NCBI GenBank assembly: GCA_963975425.1
Contig: CAXBGS010000007.1
Span: 310,001-374,000, forward strand
Length of the DNA: 64,000 bases
DNA from: CAXBGS01 sp963975425
GTDB taxonomy: Bacteria; Planctomycetota; Planctomycetia; Pirellulales; Pirellulaceae
Reading direction: 5' to 3'
This document shows positions 16,064-24,840 of the stretch, piece by piece. A program made the translations under genes and the position numbers. Position 1 is the first letter of the stretch, and each line of letters starts with the position of its first letter. The notes below the pieces were generated by a model. That model was not told the origin of the DNA. It ran no database searches and saw only the letters and a list, made by a program, of their open reading frames with translations.

Positions 16064-18286
16064 CTATGATCTTAGCAGCCGTAACCCATTGGCAATGACA
16101 AGTAGTGAGGCTCCCATGTCGGCGGCGATCGCGGCCCACAGTGATGCGAAGCCAGCGAACGTCAAAACGACGAACAGAGCTTTGACGGCCAGCGAGAACG
16201 CGATGTTCTGACGAATGATACTCAGCGTTCGTCGTGAATGATGAATCAGCCACGGTAGCTTGGAAAGATCATCGGACATCAAAGCAATGTCAGCCGTCTC
16301 GATAGCGGCATCGCTTCCGGCAGCTCCCATCGCAAGTCCGAGTGACGCACGAGCAAGTGCTGGGGCGTCGTTGACGCCGTCGCCGATCATTGCGACGTGT
16401 TCGTATTGCTCGACCAAACGTTCGACGGCGGTCACTTTGTCTTCGGGCAATAGCTCGGCGTGAACTTCGTCGATGCCTGCTTCTTTCGCGATCGCTTTGG
16501 CCGTGCCTTCGTTATCACCGGTCAGCATCACCAGTTGCTCAACACCTGCTTCATGAAGTTGATGAATCGCGTCGCGGGTTTCTTCACGGATTGCATCGGC
16601 CAACGTGATGAAACCGCAAACGTGTTCATCATTGCCGACCACGACGACGGTTCGCCCCGCTTCCTGCATCGACTCAAGTTGTTCGTGAACCTCAGGCGTT
16701 TCTTGGCCGCGTTGTTCCAAGTAGCGATGCGACCCCAGCCAAAAAGGCTTGCCATTGATACGTCCTGACGCTCCCTTACCTTGAATCGTTTCAAAATTAT
16801 CGGCAGCGACCAGTTCAATATCCCTGCGTTTCGCTTCGTCAACGATCGCACGTGCTAGAGGATGATTGCTGTTGAGTTCGAGTGCACCGGCTCGCATCAG
16901 TAGTTCGGCTTCGTCGTGACCGTTCATCGGCACAACATCCACCACGGCAGGCGCTCCCTGTGTGAGCGTACCGGTCTTGTCCATCGCGATCGCCTTCAAT
17001 TGAGCGGGCAACTCGATGAACACGCCACCTTTGATCAGAACCCCATTTCGGGCAGCAGCCGCCAAGGCAGCCACCACACTCACGGGCGTCGAAATCACAA
17101 GAGCACACGGGCACGCGATGACCAGCAACACAAGCGAACGGTAAAGCCATACGGACCAATCACCACCGAAAGCCAACGGCGGGATCACCAGCATCAGCAA
17201 CGCGACCATCATCACCACAGGTGTATACACCGCCGCGAACTTCTCGACCCACTTTTCCGATGGAGCACGCTTGGAACCGGCATCGCCCACCATCTTGATG
17301 ATCCGAGCCAGCGTTGTATCGTCAGCGGCTTTCGTCGTTTCGATTTCAAGTAAACCGTCACCATTGATCGTTCCGGCAAACACTTCGTCACCGGGTTCCT
17401 TCTCAACCGGAACGCTTTCTCCGGTGATCGGAGCCTGATTCACGCCACTGATGCCAATGAGAACTCGACCATCAAGCGGAATTTTCTCACCGGGACGAAC
17501 GACGACCGTGGAGCCAACCGGCACGTCTGCCGGAGCCACGTCACTGATCTTCCCGTCTTCGTCTCGAAGGTGAGCCGTGGGCGGTGACAAGTCCATCAGC
17601 GAAGCAATCGCACGCCGCGCACGGCCAACGCTCCATGATTCAAGCAACAGCGAAACCGAAAACAGAAACGCGACTGCGGCTCCCTCAAACCATTCACCGA
17701 TCGCAATCGCCCCGACAACTGCGACGGACATCAATAAATTCATGTCCGGCCGTATCGCAACCAGCGAACGCCACGCCTTGGGAAGCACCAACAGTAAACC
17801 GGTCGCGATGCTGACCAGATAGAAGCTGATCGCAATCACTGGGAGGCTTTCGTCCGCTTTGCCTAGCGACAACTGCAATGCCAATCCAATTCCGCCTGCC
17901 ACGCCACTGATTGTCGTCATGACTGTGCGTTGGTTGCGTTGCCAAAACGTCAATTCACCGTCGCGGTCGGGGGCATCGTCCCAGACCTCGGCACGCAATC
18001 CGGTTCGCTCGATTGCGGCCAGCACGTCACCCTGCGTCACATCGGCACCGTCAAGATTCACCGTCAACTTGCCGTTAAGCAGGTCGAATCCAAGCCGATC
18101 ATCGCTACCGACCAGCGGAACCAATTCCCGCTTCAAGATCGAAACTTCTTCGGCACAGTCCATCCCGTGTATACGGAGCTGTGTCGTGGAATTGTCCTCT
18201 GCATTATTCACTCGCCGTTCCTCACTTGCTTTCATAAGCGACACATATCCTTGTTTGGTAAAACGTAGTGGACCAAAACGTTCCAC
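16064..18286 (-). CDS. Heavy-metal P1B-type ATPase (Zn/Cd/Pb exporter type)
   Basis: A 740-residue protein. A degenerate HMA domain at about residues 35-100 has GMDCAEE, where the second Cys of the usual CxxC is a Glu; this is common in ZntA/CadA-like members. The actuator motif TGES is at about 288, the transmembrane metal site CPC at 392-394 (VIACPCALVIS), phosphorylation site DKTGT at 436-440, HP at 475-476 (NSNHPLARAI) and MIGDGVNDAPAL near the C-terminus. CPC with this HMA type suggests export of Zn, Cd or Pb, but specificity is inferred. It follows the methyltransferase by 24 bp on the same strand. The start is uncertain: an ATG at 18235 would also retain the HMA domain. Confidence 0.92.
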   Translation of the reverse strand: MERFGPLRFTKQGYVSLMKASEERRVNNAEDNSTTQLRIHGMDCAEEVSILKRELVPLVGSDDRLGFDLLNGKLTVNLDGADVTQGDVLAAIERTGLRAEVWDDAPDRDGELTFWQRNQRTVMTTISGVAGGIGLALQLSLGKADESLPVIAISFYLVSIATGLLLVLPKAWRSLVAIRPDMNLLMSVAVVGAIAIGEWFEGAAVAFLFSVSLLLESWSVGRARRAIASLMDLSPPTAHLRDEDGKISDVAPADVPVGSTVVVRPGEKIPLDGRVLIGISGVNQAPITGESVPVEKEPGDEVFAGTINGDGLLEIETTKAADDTTLARIIKMVGDAGSKRAPSEKWVEKFAAVYTPVVMMVALLMLVIPPLAFGGDWSVWLYRSLVLLVIACPCALVISTPVSVVAALAAAARNGVLIKGGVFIELPAQLKAIAMDKTGTLTQGAPAVVDVVPMNGHDEAELLMRAGALELNSNHPLARAIVDEAKRRDIELVAADNFETIQGKGASGRINGKPFWLGSHRYLEQRGQETPEVHEQLESMQEAGRTVVVVGNDEHVCGFITLADAIREETRDAIHQLHEAGVEQLVMLTGDNEGTAKAIAKEAGIDEVHAELLPEDKVTAVERLVEQYEHVAMIGDGVNDAPALARASLGLAMGAAGSDAAIETADIALMSDDLSKLPWLIHHSRRTLSIIRQNIAFSLAVKALFVVLTFAGFASLWAAIAADMGASLLVIANGLRLLRS

Positions 18287-18310
18287 TCGCGAATCTGTTG
18301 GTTGTTGGAC

Positions 18311-18946
18311 TCAGTCCGATCCAGCACGCATCTCGAATCTCATCATGCCCCAGACCCAATCAACTCGAAATCGCTTTACATCCAAAATGTGAAAGTCGCT
18401 TTCGGCTAGCAATGTTTCGCAACTTCGCTGCGTATAGGTGCGATGAAACGCCGGATCGACAATCCGCAACCAAAAGCTGCACAGTTTGCACGCGAGATAG
18501 TCATCGCACCAATCGGCAAGAACCAGTCGTCCGCCGTCACGAAGCACGCGACGGATCTCAGTGAGGGCAGATCGTGGCTCCCGAAAGTAGTGGAAGCTGT
18601 TGACGCAGAACACGCAGTCGAATTCGTTGTCCGGGAACGGAAGTTCTGTCACGCAGGCTTCGTGTAGTTCTACGGTTGACAGAGATCTCTTGGCCGCTGC
18701 CTGTTGTAACATCTGGGGACTGAGGTCAACGCCGTCGATTCGGAGGCGTGGCCACGTTTTCAGCAGTCTTACCGCAAGTTCACCAGTGCCGACCGGTACA
18801 TCAAGAACATGCTCATTCCCGTCAAATTGAAGCGAGTCGAGTGTTCTATTCAGCGTACCGTCGAGATAATTGCTCCAGCGACCATCGTACGTTGGTGCAA
18901 GTCTGTCGTACTCTCTCTGGACGTGGTTAACTGGTGATTTGCTCAT
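18311..18946 (-). CDS. Class I SAM-dependent methyltransferase
   Basis: A 211-residue protein. Motif I VLDVPVGTGELAVRL, acidic motif II (IDGVDLSPQML) and the post-motif region LPFPDNEFDCVFCVNSFHYF place it in the Methyltransf_11-like group, with REPRSALTEIRRVLRDGGRLVLADW typical of these enzymes. The substrate cannot be deduced. The tight 24-bp spacing to the downstream metal ATPase suggests cotranscription, so a role in metal or metalloid handling (for example thiol or metalloid methylation) is possible but unproven. Confidence 0.82.
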   Translation of the reverse strand: MSKSPVNHVQREYDRLAPTYDGRWSNYLDGTLNRTLDSLQFDGNEHVLDVPVGTGELAVRLLKTWPRLRIDGVDLSPQMLQQAAAKRSLSTVELHEACVTELPFPDNEFDCVFCVNSFHYFREPRSALTEIRRVLRDGGRLVLADWCDDYLACKLCSFWLRIVDPAFHRTYTQRSCETLLAESDFHILDVKRFRVDWVWGMMRFEMRAGSD

Positions 18947-19119
18947 TCGTTCTCCTCTTTAGCCGCTATCGGATCGATAACCCACGCGTTGCATCCTGCT
19001 TCACAGCCCACGCAATATCTTGACGCTCGGAGATGCACATCGCTGAAGTCACGGAGTCGTGGATCAGACTGGCAACCTCGACGTACATACCACGCCTGAT
19101 TCCTTGCTTTCTGCTTGAA

Positions 19120-19314
19120 TCATCTGTCACGCCGATACCCTAAAATCAACTTCGCCGCTTCCTTGCCTCTCATGCAGATGACTTTCTGCAACAGCAACCG
19201 GGTGTAGAACACATCGGATTCCAACCGTTCACCGGTCTTGGTGATGTACCGATAGGGATCGCTCGACAGCGATAACGAATGGTCCAGTCCGCCGTGTTTC
19301 GGTATTCGATTCAT
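19120..19314 (-). pseudogene. N-terminal fragment of a CYP152-type peroxygenase (CypC-like)
   Basis: A 64-residue frame. The segment GGLDHSLSLSSDPYRYITK, then GERLESDVFYTRLLLQK and ICMRGKEAAKLI, matches the first 50-55 residues of fatty-acid alpha/beta-hydroxylating P450s such as Bacillus CypC. After EAAKLI the similarity stops and a stop codon follows. The haem-binding Cys region and everything else (about 360 residues) is absent, and I could not find the rest in 18947-19119. It is a gene remnant inside the metal-resistance block, directly preceding an inverted pair of hairpin repeats. Confidence 0.6.
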
Positions 19315-19335
19315 TTTCAGTTTCTCCTGCGGTAC

Positions 19336-19409
19336 GTAGCGAAAGCCGCCAAGGCTTTCGGTTTTCGGCGGTTAAGAGTGACACCGAAATTCTTGGCGAA
19401 TTTCGCTAC
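19336..19409. repeat. Inverted pair of hairpin repeats
   Basis: The plus-oriented unit 19336-19361 (stem AAGCC/GGCTT) and the minus-oriented unit 19384-19409 (stem AATTC/GAATT) share GTAGCG at the outside, GCCAAG in the loop and TTTCGG at the inside. They lie between the peroxygenase remnant and the thioredoxin gene. Confidence 0.75.
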
Positions 19410-19418
19410 CTAGTCGTG

Positions 19419-19928
19419 CTAAAAAGTAGTGTTCATATCGGTTTCAAGGATGGCTCGAAGCTGTTCGAGCGTCTTCTTTCCATAAACGCGTTTCACTTCC
19501 ACCCCGTCCTCAAAAAGGATCAACGTCGGGTATTTGTCGATCTCATATTTCTCGGTTACGAACGGATTCTCATCGACATTCAGCGCACCAACTTTCGCGG
19601 CACCCTTGATCTCTGCGGCGAACTCTTCAATCGTGGGTTTCATTTCGATACACGGCCCACACCATGGAGCCCACATGTCGACCAAGACCGGCAGATCGCT
19701 CTCGATCACTTCGCTTTGAAAGTTGTCGTCGGTGAGTTGAATCACCGCCGATTGGTCGCCAGCGTTCGCGTCAGGTTGTGGAGTCGGTCGTTGACATCCG
19801 GAAATGAATGCGACGAGGAAGAGAAACGCAGACGTGATACGTAGCGGAACACGCCAAGCGTTTCGGTATTGAGACGCGGCATCGAAAGCCTTGGCGGCTT
19901 CCGTTACGAATGGTGTTGGTCGGCTCAT
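19419..19928 (-). CDS. Thioredoxin-domain lipoprotein
   Basis: A 169-residue protein. Residues about 63-165 form a thioredoxin fold with the active site WAPWCGPCIEMKP and the cis-Pro loop KYPTLILF. A hydrophobic segment before FISGCQ (Cys at about 45) looks like a lipobox, placing the domain in the periplasm as a thiol oxidoreductase. The start at 19928 overlaps the stop of the CDF exporter by 4 bp (ATGA), which supports it. The first 35 residues are partly encoded by two hairpin repeats in opposite orientation (19841-19866 and 19882-19907) and look like an added extension. It could keep Cys-rich metal-binding partners reduced. Confidence 0.85.
   Translation of the reverse strand: MSRPTPFVTEAAKAFDAASQYRNAWRVPLRITSAFLFLVAFISGCQRPTPQPDANAGDQSAVIQLTDDNFQSEVIESDLPVLVDMWAPWCGPCIEMKPTIEEFAAEIKGAAKVGALNVDENPFVTEKYEIDKYPTLILFEDGVEVKRVYGKKTLEQLRAILETDMNTTF
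19841..19907. repeat. Two hairpin repeats within the thioredoxin gene
   Basis: A plus-oriented unit at 19841-19866 (GTAGCGGAACACGCCAAGCG then TTTCGG) and a minus-oriented unit at 19882-19907. Both are translated within the N-terminal leader of the thioredoxin lipoprotein. Confidence 0.7.
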
Positions 19929-20557
19929 GTTTCGCCTCCGGAATTCGCACGTTCGCTCTCGCTCGCTTCCTTGGCACTCGACAAAATTTCAAAGCCGCCT
20001 TTGACGACAATTCCAGCGACGAGCACTCCGATTACCAGATCGGGAATTTGTGACTGGAAGAAAATGACGGCAATCCCCGAGAGCACAATGCCCAAGTTGG
20101 CAATCATGTCATTGGTGGTGAATATCCAGGACGCCTGCAAATGCACGCCTTCCTCGCGATGAGATCGCAGCAATCGCAGGCAGACCACATTTGTTGCCGC
20201 GTTGATGATTGCCACGACGATCATTGCCCAGCCGACGGGATCAGAACCGGAAACGAACCGCCGGATGACGTCAATCACCAGGCCGATGGCCATCGCCACC
20301 AACAAGACGCCCGACAATTTGGCGACCCGCGATTTTGCCGTCACGGATCGACCGACCGCATACAGGCTTGCGAAGTAGACAAACGAATCACCGAGGTTAT
20401 CTAAACCTGCCCCCAACAGACCGGTGGATTGGGCGATGAAGCCAACAATTCCGGCGAGCAACGCTTGGGAGAAGTTGATCAACAACACCCATGTCAGCGT
20501 TCGTCGTTCGGATTTGCCGTCGCTGGAGATTCCGTCTCTCTTGGTTTCGTCGCTCAT
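19925..20557 (-). CDS. CDF-family cation efflux protein
   Basis: About 210 residues from the ATG at 20557. That start (MSDETKRDG) is preferred over a longer frame to 20731 because the extra N-terminus is unlike the family. Features of cation diffusion facilitators are visible: LGAGLDNLGDSFVYFASLYA, with the conserved acidic D..GD..V.F pattern of helix 2, and an N-D pair in TTNDMIANLGIVLSG of helix 5. About six membrane segments are predicted. There is no extended cytoplasmic C-terminal domain, so it is shorter than typical 300-residue CDFs. It exports divalent cations (Zn, Co, Cd) using the proton gradient. It is translationally coupled to the thioredoxin. Confidence 0.85.
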   Translation of the reverse strand: MSDETKRDGISSDGKSERRTLTWVLLINFSQALLAGIVGFIAQSTGLLGAGLDNLGDSFVYFASLYAVGRSVTAKSRVAKLSGVLLVAMAIGLVIDVIRRFVSGSDPVGWAMIVVAIINAATNVVCLRLLRSHREEGVHLQASWIFTTNDMIANLGIVLSGIAVIFFQSQIPDLVIGVLVAGIVVKGGFEILSSAKEASESERANSGGET

Positions 20558-20646
20558 GCTTTTCTGTTGTTTTGTATTAAGAAAGGTCGCTGGTGCTGAG
20601 TGGGATTCCAGCACCAGCGGCCCCGCAATTTCAGACGACCGAAATA

Positions 20647-21000
20647 CTATTGCTTCGGTTTGGACGTGAACGTTCCACTCGGGCCTTCGAGCTTCACCGG
20701 TTCCTTGCCAGCTTTCTCGATCGCTTCCCACAACTCGAGAGGCGAAAGGGTCGCGTCACCTTTGGGGACAACGATCGCGGTCTTGGATTTGACGTCCGTC
20801 TTGACGCCGCCGACGCCAGGAACTTCCGTCAACTTGGCGGCCACCTTCTTGGCACAGCTCTCGCAAGTGAGAACCTTCAAGGTGATGGTCGTTTTCGCGG
20901 TCGATGCGGCAGCGTTGATCGTCGTCGCAGCCCGGCTGGGGGCAGCTAGGCAAGCGGCAAGAGCGAACGTCAGAGCGAGACATAGGGAGGTACGGTACAT
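20647..21000 (-). CDS. Periplasmic HMA-domain metal-binding protein (MerP-like)
   Basis: A 117-residue protein from the ATG at 21000. Residues 1-25 form a signal peptide (LALTFALAACLAAPSRA). The HMA fold follows: ITLKVLTCESCAKKVAAKL with the metal-binding CESC, then VPGVGGVKTDVKSKTAIV, and a C-terminal SPLELWEAIEKAGKEPVKL. It would pick up soft metal ions in the periplasm and pass them to a transporter. It lies between the CDF exporter and the Cys-rich lipoprotein on the same strand. Confidence 0.88.
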   Translation of the reverse strand: MYRTSLCLALTFALAACLAAPSRAATTINAAASTAKTTITLKVLTCESCAKKVAAKLTEVPGVGGVKTDVKSKTAIVVPKGDATLSPLELWEAIEKAGKEPVKLEGPSGTFTSKPKQ

Positions 21001-21107
21001 TTTCAGATTCCTTTCAGTAAACAACTTAGATTTTGAAATAGTCGGGCCTTTCGGCGTTCGTGAACGTCACATGATGATCTCCTTCGGATGGGAGGGCGAA
21101 AAGTTGC

Positions 21108-21180
21108 ATAGCGAAAGACGTCAAGTCTTTCGGCAAACGCGGCGAATTTTGATCAAGCCGAAAACATTGGCTTCCGCTAA
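21108..21180. repeat. Hairpin-repeat pair in intergenic region
   Basis: A plus unit at 21108-21133 (stem AAGAC/GTCTT) and a more degraded minus unit at 21158-21180. They lie between the MerP-like gene and the lipoprotein gene. Confidence 0.6.
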
Positions 21181-21188
21181 GGACTGTT

Positions 21189-21551
21189 CTATTCCTCCGG
21201 TTGCGGTGGCTTGTGACCCGTTTTGGCTTCGTATCGTGATGCGAACTTGTCGAATCGTTTGGGGCTGCAAATGAAGCAGTGTGATTCCGGTCGGTCGTGC
21301 TCATCGCACCAATCTCCGTCATCCTTGAACTTCGACACCAGCGACTTGTCGCATAGCGCACACTCTTCCTCGGGCACACCATGTTCAACACACCACCATC
21401 CACCGTGGCTGTGATCGACGTTGGTTGCCGCAACCGACTCGGCGGTCCCGTCGGAGGCCGTTTCGCTTTTGCTGCATCCGGCCAAAACCAGTGCGCCGAC
21501 CAACATCGACAACGTGGTTGCACGTGTCACAAAAATCCAATTCATCGTCAT
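21189..21551 (-). CDS. Cys/His-rich lipoprotein with two WCxEH modules
   Basis: A 120-residue protein from the ATG at 21551, supported by a GGAG Shine-Dalgarno 7 nt upstream. A lipobox (LVGALVLAGC) indicates a lipid-anchored periplasmic protein. The mature part has two copies of a motif: WWCVEHGVPEEECALC and DWCDEHDRPESHCFIC. The same WC.EH..PE..C..C motif occurs in the N-terminal part of the adaptor at 24841-26520. These Cys/His patterns look metal-binding. The stop of the RND pump (21593) is 41 bp upstream, so it is in the same operon and may be a metal donor or sensor for the pump. Confidence 0.8.
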   Translation of the reverse strand: MTMNWIFVTRATTLSMLVGALVLAGCSKSETASDGTAESVAATNVDHSHGGWWCVEHGVPEEECALCDKSLVSKFKDDGDWCDEHDRPESHCFICSPKRFDKFASRYEAKTGHKPPQPEE

Positions 21552-21592
21552 CTCAAATCTCCTTCGGCAAAGCCGAATCAAAGGGGGGGGAA

Positions 21593-24500
21593 CTAAACCG
21601 TCGCTGGTTCCGGCACGCGATCGGGCTGGGGCATTCGCCTCGAACCGGCCTCGTGCTCGATCTCAGGATCGGTGGGTTCATCGGGTTCGCGATGATGACC
21701 GTCATCATCGCCATCGTCTCCATCAAACTTCTCTACGGGCATGTTGAACACGACGTACAGCACTCGAAGCACGAGCAAACTCATCACCATCGCACTGCAC
21801 ACACCACCAATCACCACCGTCGCCAATGGACGCTGGACTTCCGCGCCCATGCCCGTGCTGAATGCCATCGGTACAAATCCAAGACTCGCCACCAGCGTGG
21901 TCATTAGGATCGGACGCAGTCGCGTCATCGCGGCTTCCTCAACAGCCTCATCGAGCGACCGGCCGCGTCTGCGGAGTTGTCGAATCGTTGACACAAGCAG
22001 CATGTCATCGAGCACCGCGACGCCGGACAACGCAATGAAGCCGACTGCTGCGGAAATCGAAAAGGGCATGTCGCGAATCCACAACGCCAGAATCCCGCCA
22101 ATCCACGCAAACGGGACACCGGTAAAGACTCGCAGCGAGTCGATCCAGTTTCGATAGGTCATGTACAGCAACGACAGAATCATCAGCAGCGCGATCGGCA
22201 CGACGATCATCAGCCGCAGTTGAGCACGCTCTAAGTTTTCAAACTGCCCGCCCCACTCAACGCGATAACGGCCCGGCGGCAATGGAACCTTTTCGGCAAT
22301 GACACGTTGGGCCTCCGCAACGAAGCTTCCCAGGTCGCGGCCACGCACGTTCGATTCGATCGTGATCCGTCGCTGATACCAATCGCGTTTGATCGTATTG
22401 GGGCCATCCACTTTCTCGATCGTCGCCAGTCGTTCCAACGGGATTCGCTGGCCCGAAGGCGTCGCGACCAAAATCTGTTTGATCGCCTCGGGATCAGTTC
22501 GCGCCTTCTCCGGCAGACGAATGATCAGCGGGAACCGCAGCTGGCCTTCGTAGACCTCGCCGACGTTATGAGTGCCGAGTGAACGCACCAGATTCATGAC
22601 TGTGCTGGCGGCAATCCCATATCGAGCAATCTCATCTTGTTTGATACGAATTTGCAGCAACGGTTGGCCGGAGACCTGCTCGACCTTGACGTCTTCGGAG
22701 CCGGGAATGGAGTTGAGCGCCCGCTCGATCTCGCTGGCTTTTTCAACCATCAAGTCGAGGTCGTCACCATACAGGATAGCGGCAACGTCGCTGCGAACCC
22801 CCGAGATCATCTCGTTCATTCGCATCTCGATCGGCTGGGACATCGCGAGCCGCGGGCCTGGTAAATCCCGCAATTCCTCCTGAACCATGACCGTCAGTTC
22901 TTCCTGTGTTTCGGCTCGTGTCCATTGTTCTCGCGGATGAAGCGTGATGAACAAGTCCGTCAACTCAGTTCCCATCGGATCAGTAGCGACTTCGGCCGTT
23001 CCGATACGACTCCAAACTTGTGCGATCTCGTCGGGAAATTTTTCCAACAACACTTGCTCCATTTGCGTGTTGTAGCGAATCGATTCCTCCAGCGTCGTGC
23101 CCGCCAATCGGACCACGTTGATCGTAATCGCACCTTCGGACAATCGCGGAACAAATTCACTGCCAAGGTTGGGCGCGACCAGGCCGAAGACACTGACCAG
23201 AAGCAACAATGCCGACCCGATGACAAACGTCTTGTGGTGCATCGTAAATCGCAGCACCGGGGCGTAGAGTCGTTTGAGAACTCGAATCAGCAGCGGTTCT
23301 TTCTCTTGAATGTTCTTGGGTAGAAACAGACTGGCCAAGACCGGCATCAGCGTCAGTGACAACACCATCGAACCGGCGAGTGCCATGATCACCGTCAACG
23401 CCATCGGGCGAAACAGTTTTCCTTCGACTCCCTCAAGCGTCAGGATTGGCAGGTAGACGATCATGATGATCAGCTCGCCAAACATCGTCGGTTTGCGAAC
23501 CTCAACGGCCGCGTCGCGAATGATCTCGAGTCGACTTTTACCGTGTTTGTCATGCGCTAGGTGACGCACGCAATTTTCGATCATCACGACCGAGCTATCG
23601 ACGACCAAGCCGAAGTCGATCGCACCGAGGCTCAGCAGGCTGGCGGCGATGCCGAACTTCAACATTCCCGAAAATGCAAATAGCATCGAAAGCGGAATCG
23701 CCAAAGCAACGATCAGCCCGGCTCGCAGATTGCCCAGAAAGATGAACAACACCGCGACCACAAGCAGCCCGCCCTCGAAAAGATTCTTTTGGACCGTGTG
23801 AATGACGTGGTCAATCAGTTCCGTGCGGTCGTAGACCGTTTGGATCTTCACGCCCGCTGGCAACGTTTCCTGAATGCTGGCGATCTTTTCTTTGATCGAC
23901 CAAGTCACGTCGTTGCTATTCTCACCCATCAGCATGAAGCCTAAACCCAATACGGCTTCGCCACGTCCGTTGGCCGTCACGGCACCACGACGAATCTCGT
24001 GTCCAATCTGTACGTCGGCCACGTCTCTGATCCGCACCGGCACACCGTCGACGGCGGCGATCACGATGTCTTCGATCTCCCCGATGTTGACGGTTCGACC
24101 GACGCCGTGAACCAACAACATTTCGCTGCCGTCGGTAACCGTGCCGCCGCCGACGTTTTCGTTGTTCGATTCGAGTGCGTCTGCGACTTCCTCAAACGTC
24201 AATCCGTATTTGAACAACCGTTCGGGGTCGAGGCGAACTTGGTACTGTTTTTCGTAGCCGCCCCAACTGTTGACCTCGGCCACGCCGCGAACCGATCGCA
24301 GTTGCGGTTTGACAACCCAATCGTGGATCGTCCGCAACTCGGTCATCCGATTGATTCGTTCTTGTTTGGAGGTCTTCGAGAAGTCCACCCCGTCCATGAC
24401 CAAGACGTAGTGAAAGACCTCACCCAAACCCGTCGAGACTGGACCCATCTGCGGTCGCTGAATCCCATCGGGTAATTCAACAGTCGAGAGACGTTCGTTG

Positions 24501-24829
24501 ATCAGTTGCCGTGCAAAGTAGATGTCGATGCCGTCGTCGAAAATGACAACGACTTGTGACAGTCCGAACTTGGAAATCGAACGCAACTGGTTCAACCCTG
24601 GCAGCCCACTGATCGCTTGCTCAACGGGAAAAGTGATCTGCCGTTCGATCTCCTCGGAGGCCAGCGACGGCGCGACCGTATTGATTTGGATTTGCACCGG
24701 AGTGGTGTCGGGGAACGCGTCAATATCGAGTTGACGCAGCGAGAATCCACCAACGACCGCAAACAACAACGCCGCCAGAATCACCAACGCGCGGTGCTTG
24801 AGCGAAAAGTCGATCAGCCAATTAAGCAT
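21593..24829 (-). CDS. HME-RND heavy-metal efflux pump (CzcA/CusA-like)
   Basis: 1078 residues, the usual RND length. The N-terminus MLNWLIDFSLKHRALVILAALL is the first membrane helix, followed by the DIDAFPDTTPVQIQI motif of heavy-metal RNDs. The proton-relay helix with DFGLVVDSSVVMIEN is present, and the second half repeats the layout (FIALSGVAVLDDMLLVS). It pumps metal ions from periplasm or cytoplasm outward together with the adaptor encoded 11 bp upstream (24841). The C-terminus is an acidic/His tail (DGDDGDDDGHHREPDEP) that could bind metal. Zn/Co/Cd is more likely than Cu from the helix-4 signature, but this is inferred. Confidence 0.93.
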   Translation of the reverse strand: MLNWLIDFSLKHRALVILAALLFAVVGGFSLRQLDIDAFPDTTPVQIQINTVAPSLASEEIERQITFPVEQAISGLPGLNQLRSISKFGLSQVVVIFDDGIDIYFARQLINERLSTVELPDGIQRPQMGPVSTGLGEVFHYVLVMDGVDFSKTSKQERINRMTELRTIHDWVVKPQLRSVRGVAEVNSWGGYEKQYQVRLDPERLFKYGLTFEEVADALESNNENVGGGTVTDGSEMLLVHGVGRTVNIGEIEDIVIAAVDGVPVRIRDVADVQIGHEIRRGAVTANGRGEAVLGLGFMLMGENSNDVTWSIKEKIASIQETLPAGVKIQTVYDRTELIDHVIHTVQKNLFEGGLLVVAVLFIFLGNLRAGLIVALAIPLSMLFAFSGMLKFGIAASLLSLGAIDFGLVVDSSVVMIENCVRHLAHDKHGKSRLEIIRDAAVEVRKPTMFGELIIMIVYLPILTLEGVEGKLFRPMALTVIMALAGSMVLSLTLMPVLASLFLPKNIQEKEPLLIRVLKRLYAPVLRFTMHHKTFVIGSALLLLVSVFGLVAPNLGSEFVPRLSEGAITINVVRLAGTTLEESIRYNTQMEQVLLEKFPDEIAQVWSRIGTAEVATDPMGTELTDLFITLHPREQWTRAETQEELTVMVQEELRDLPGPRLAMSQPIEMRMNEMISGVRSDVAAILYGDDLDLMVEKASEIERALNSIPGSEDVKVEQVSGQPLLQIRIKQDEIARYGIAASTVMNLVRSLGTHNVGEVYEGQLRFPLIIRLPEKARTDPEAIKQILVATPSGQRIPLERLATIEKVDGPNTIKRDWYQRRITIESNVRGRDLGSFVAEAQRVIAEKVPLPPGRYRVEWGGQFENLERAQLRLMIVVPIALLMILSLLYMTYRNWIDSLRVFTGVPFAWIGGILALWIRDMPFSISAAVGFIALSGVAVLDDMLLVSTIRQLRRRGRSLDEAVEEAAMTRLRPILMTTLVASLGFVPMAFSTGMGAEVQRPLATVVIGGVCSAMVMSLLVLRVLYVVFNMPVEKFDGDDGDDDGHHREPDEPTDPEIEHEAGSRRMPQPDRVPEPATV

Positions 24830-24840
24830 CCTTGCTCTCC

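Noticed and set aside
20558..20731. 58-residue N-terminal extension of the CDF exporter
   Set aside because: Not similar to the family; the ATG at 20557 gives a normal N-terminus.
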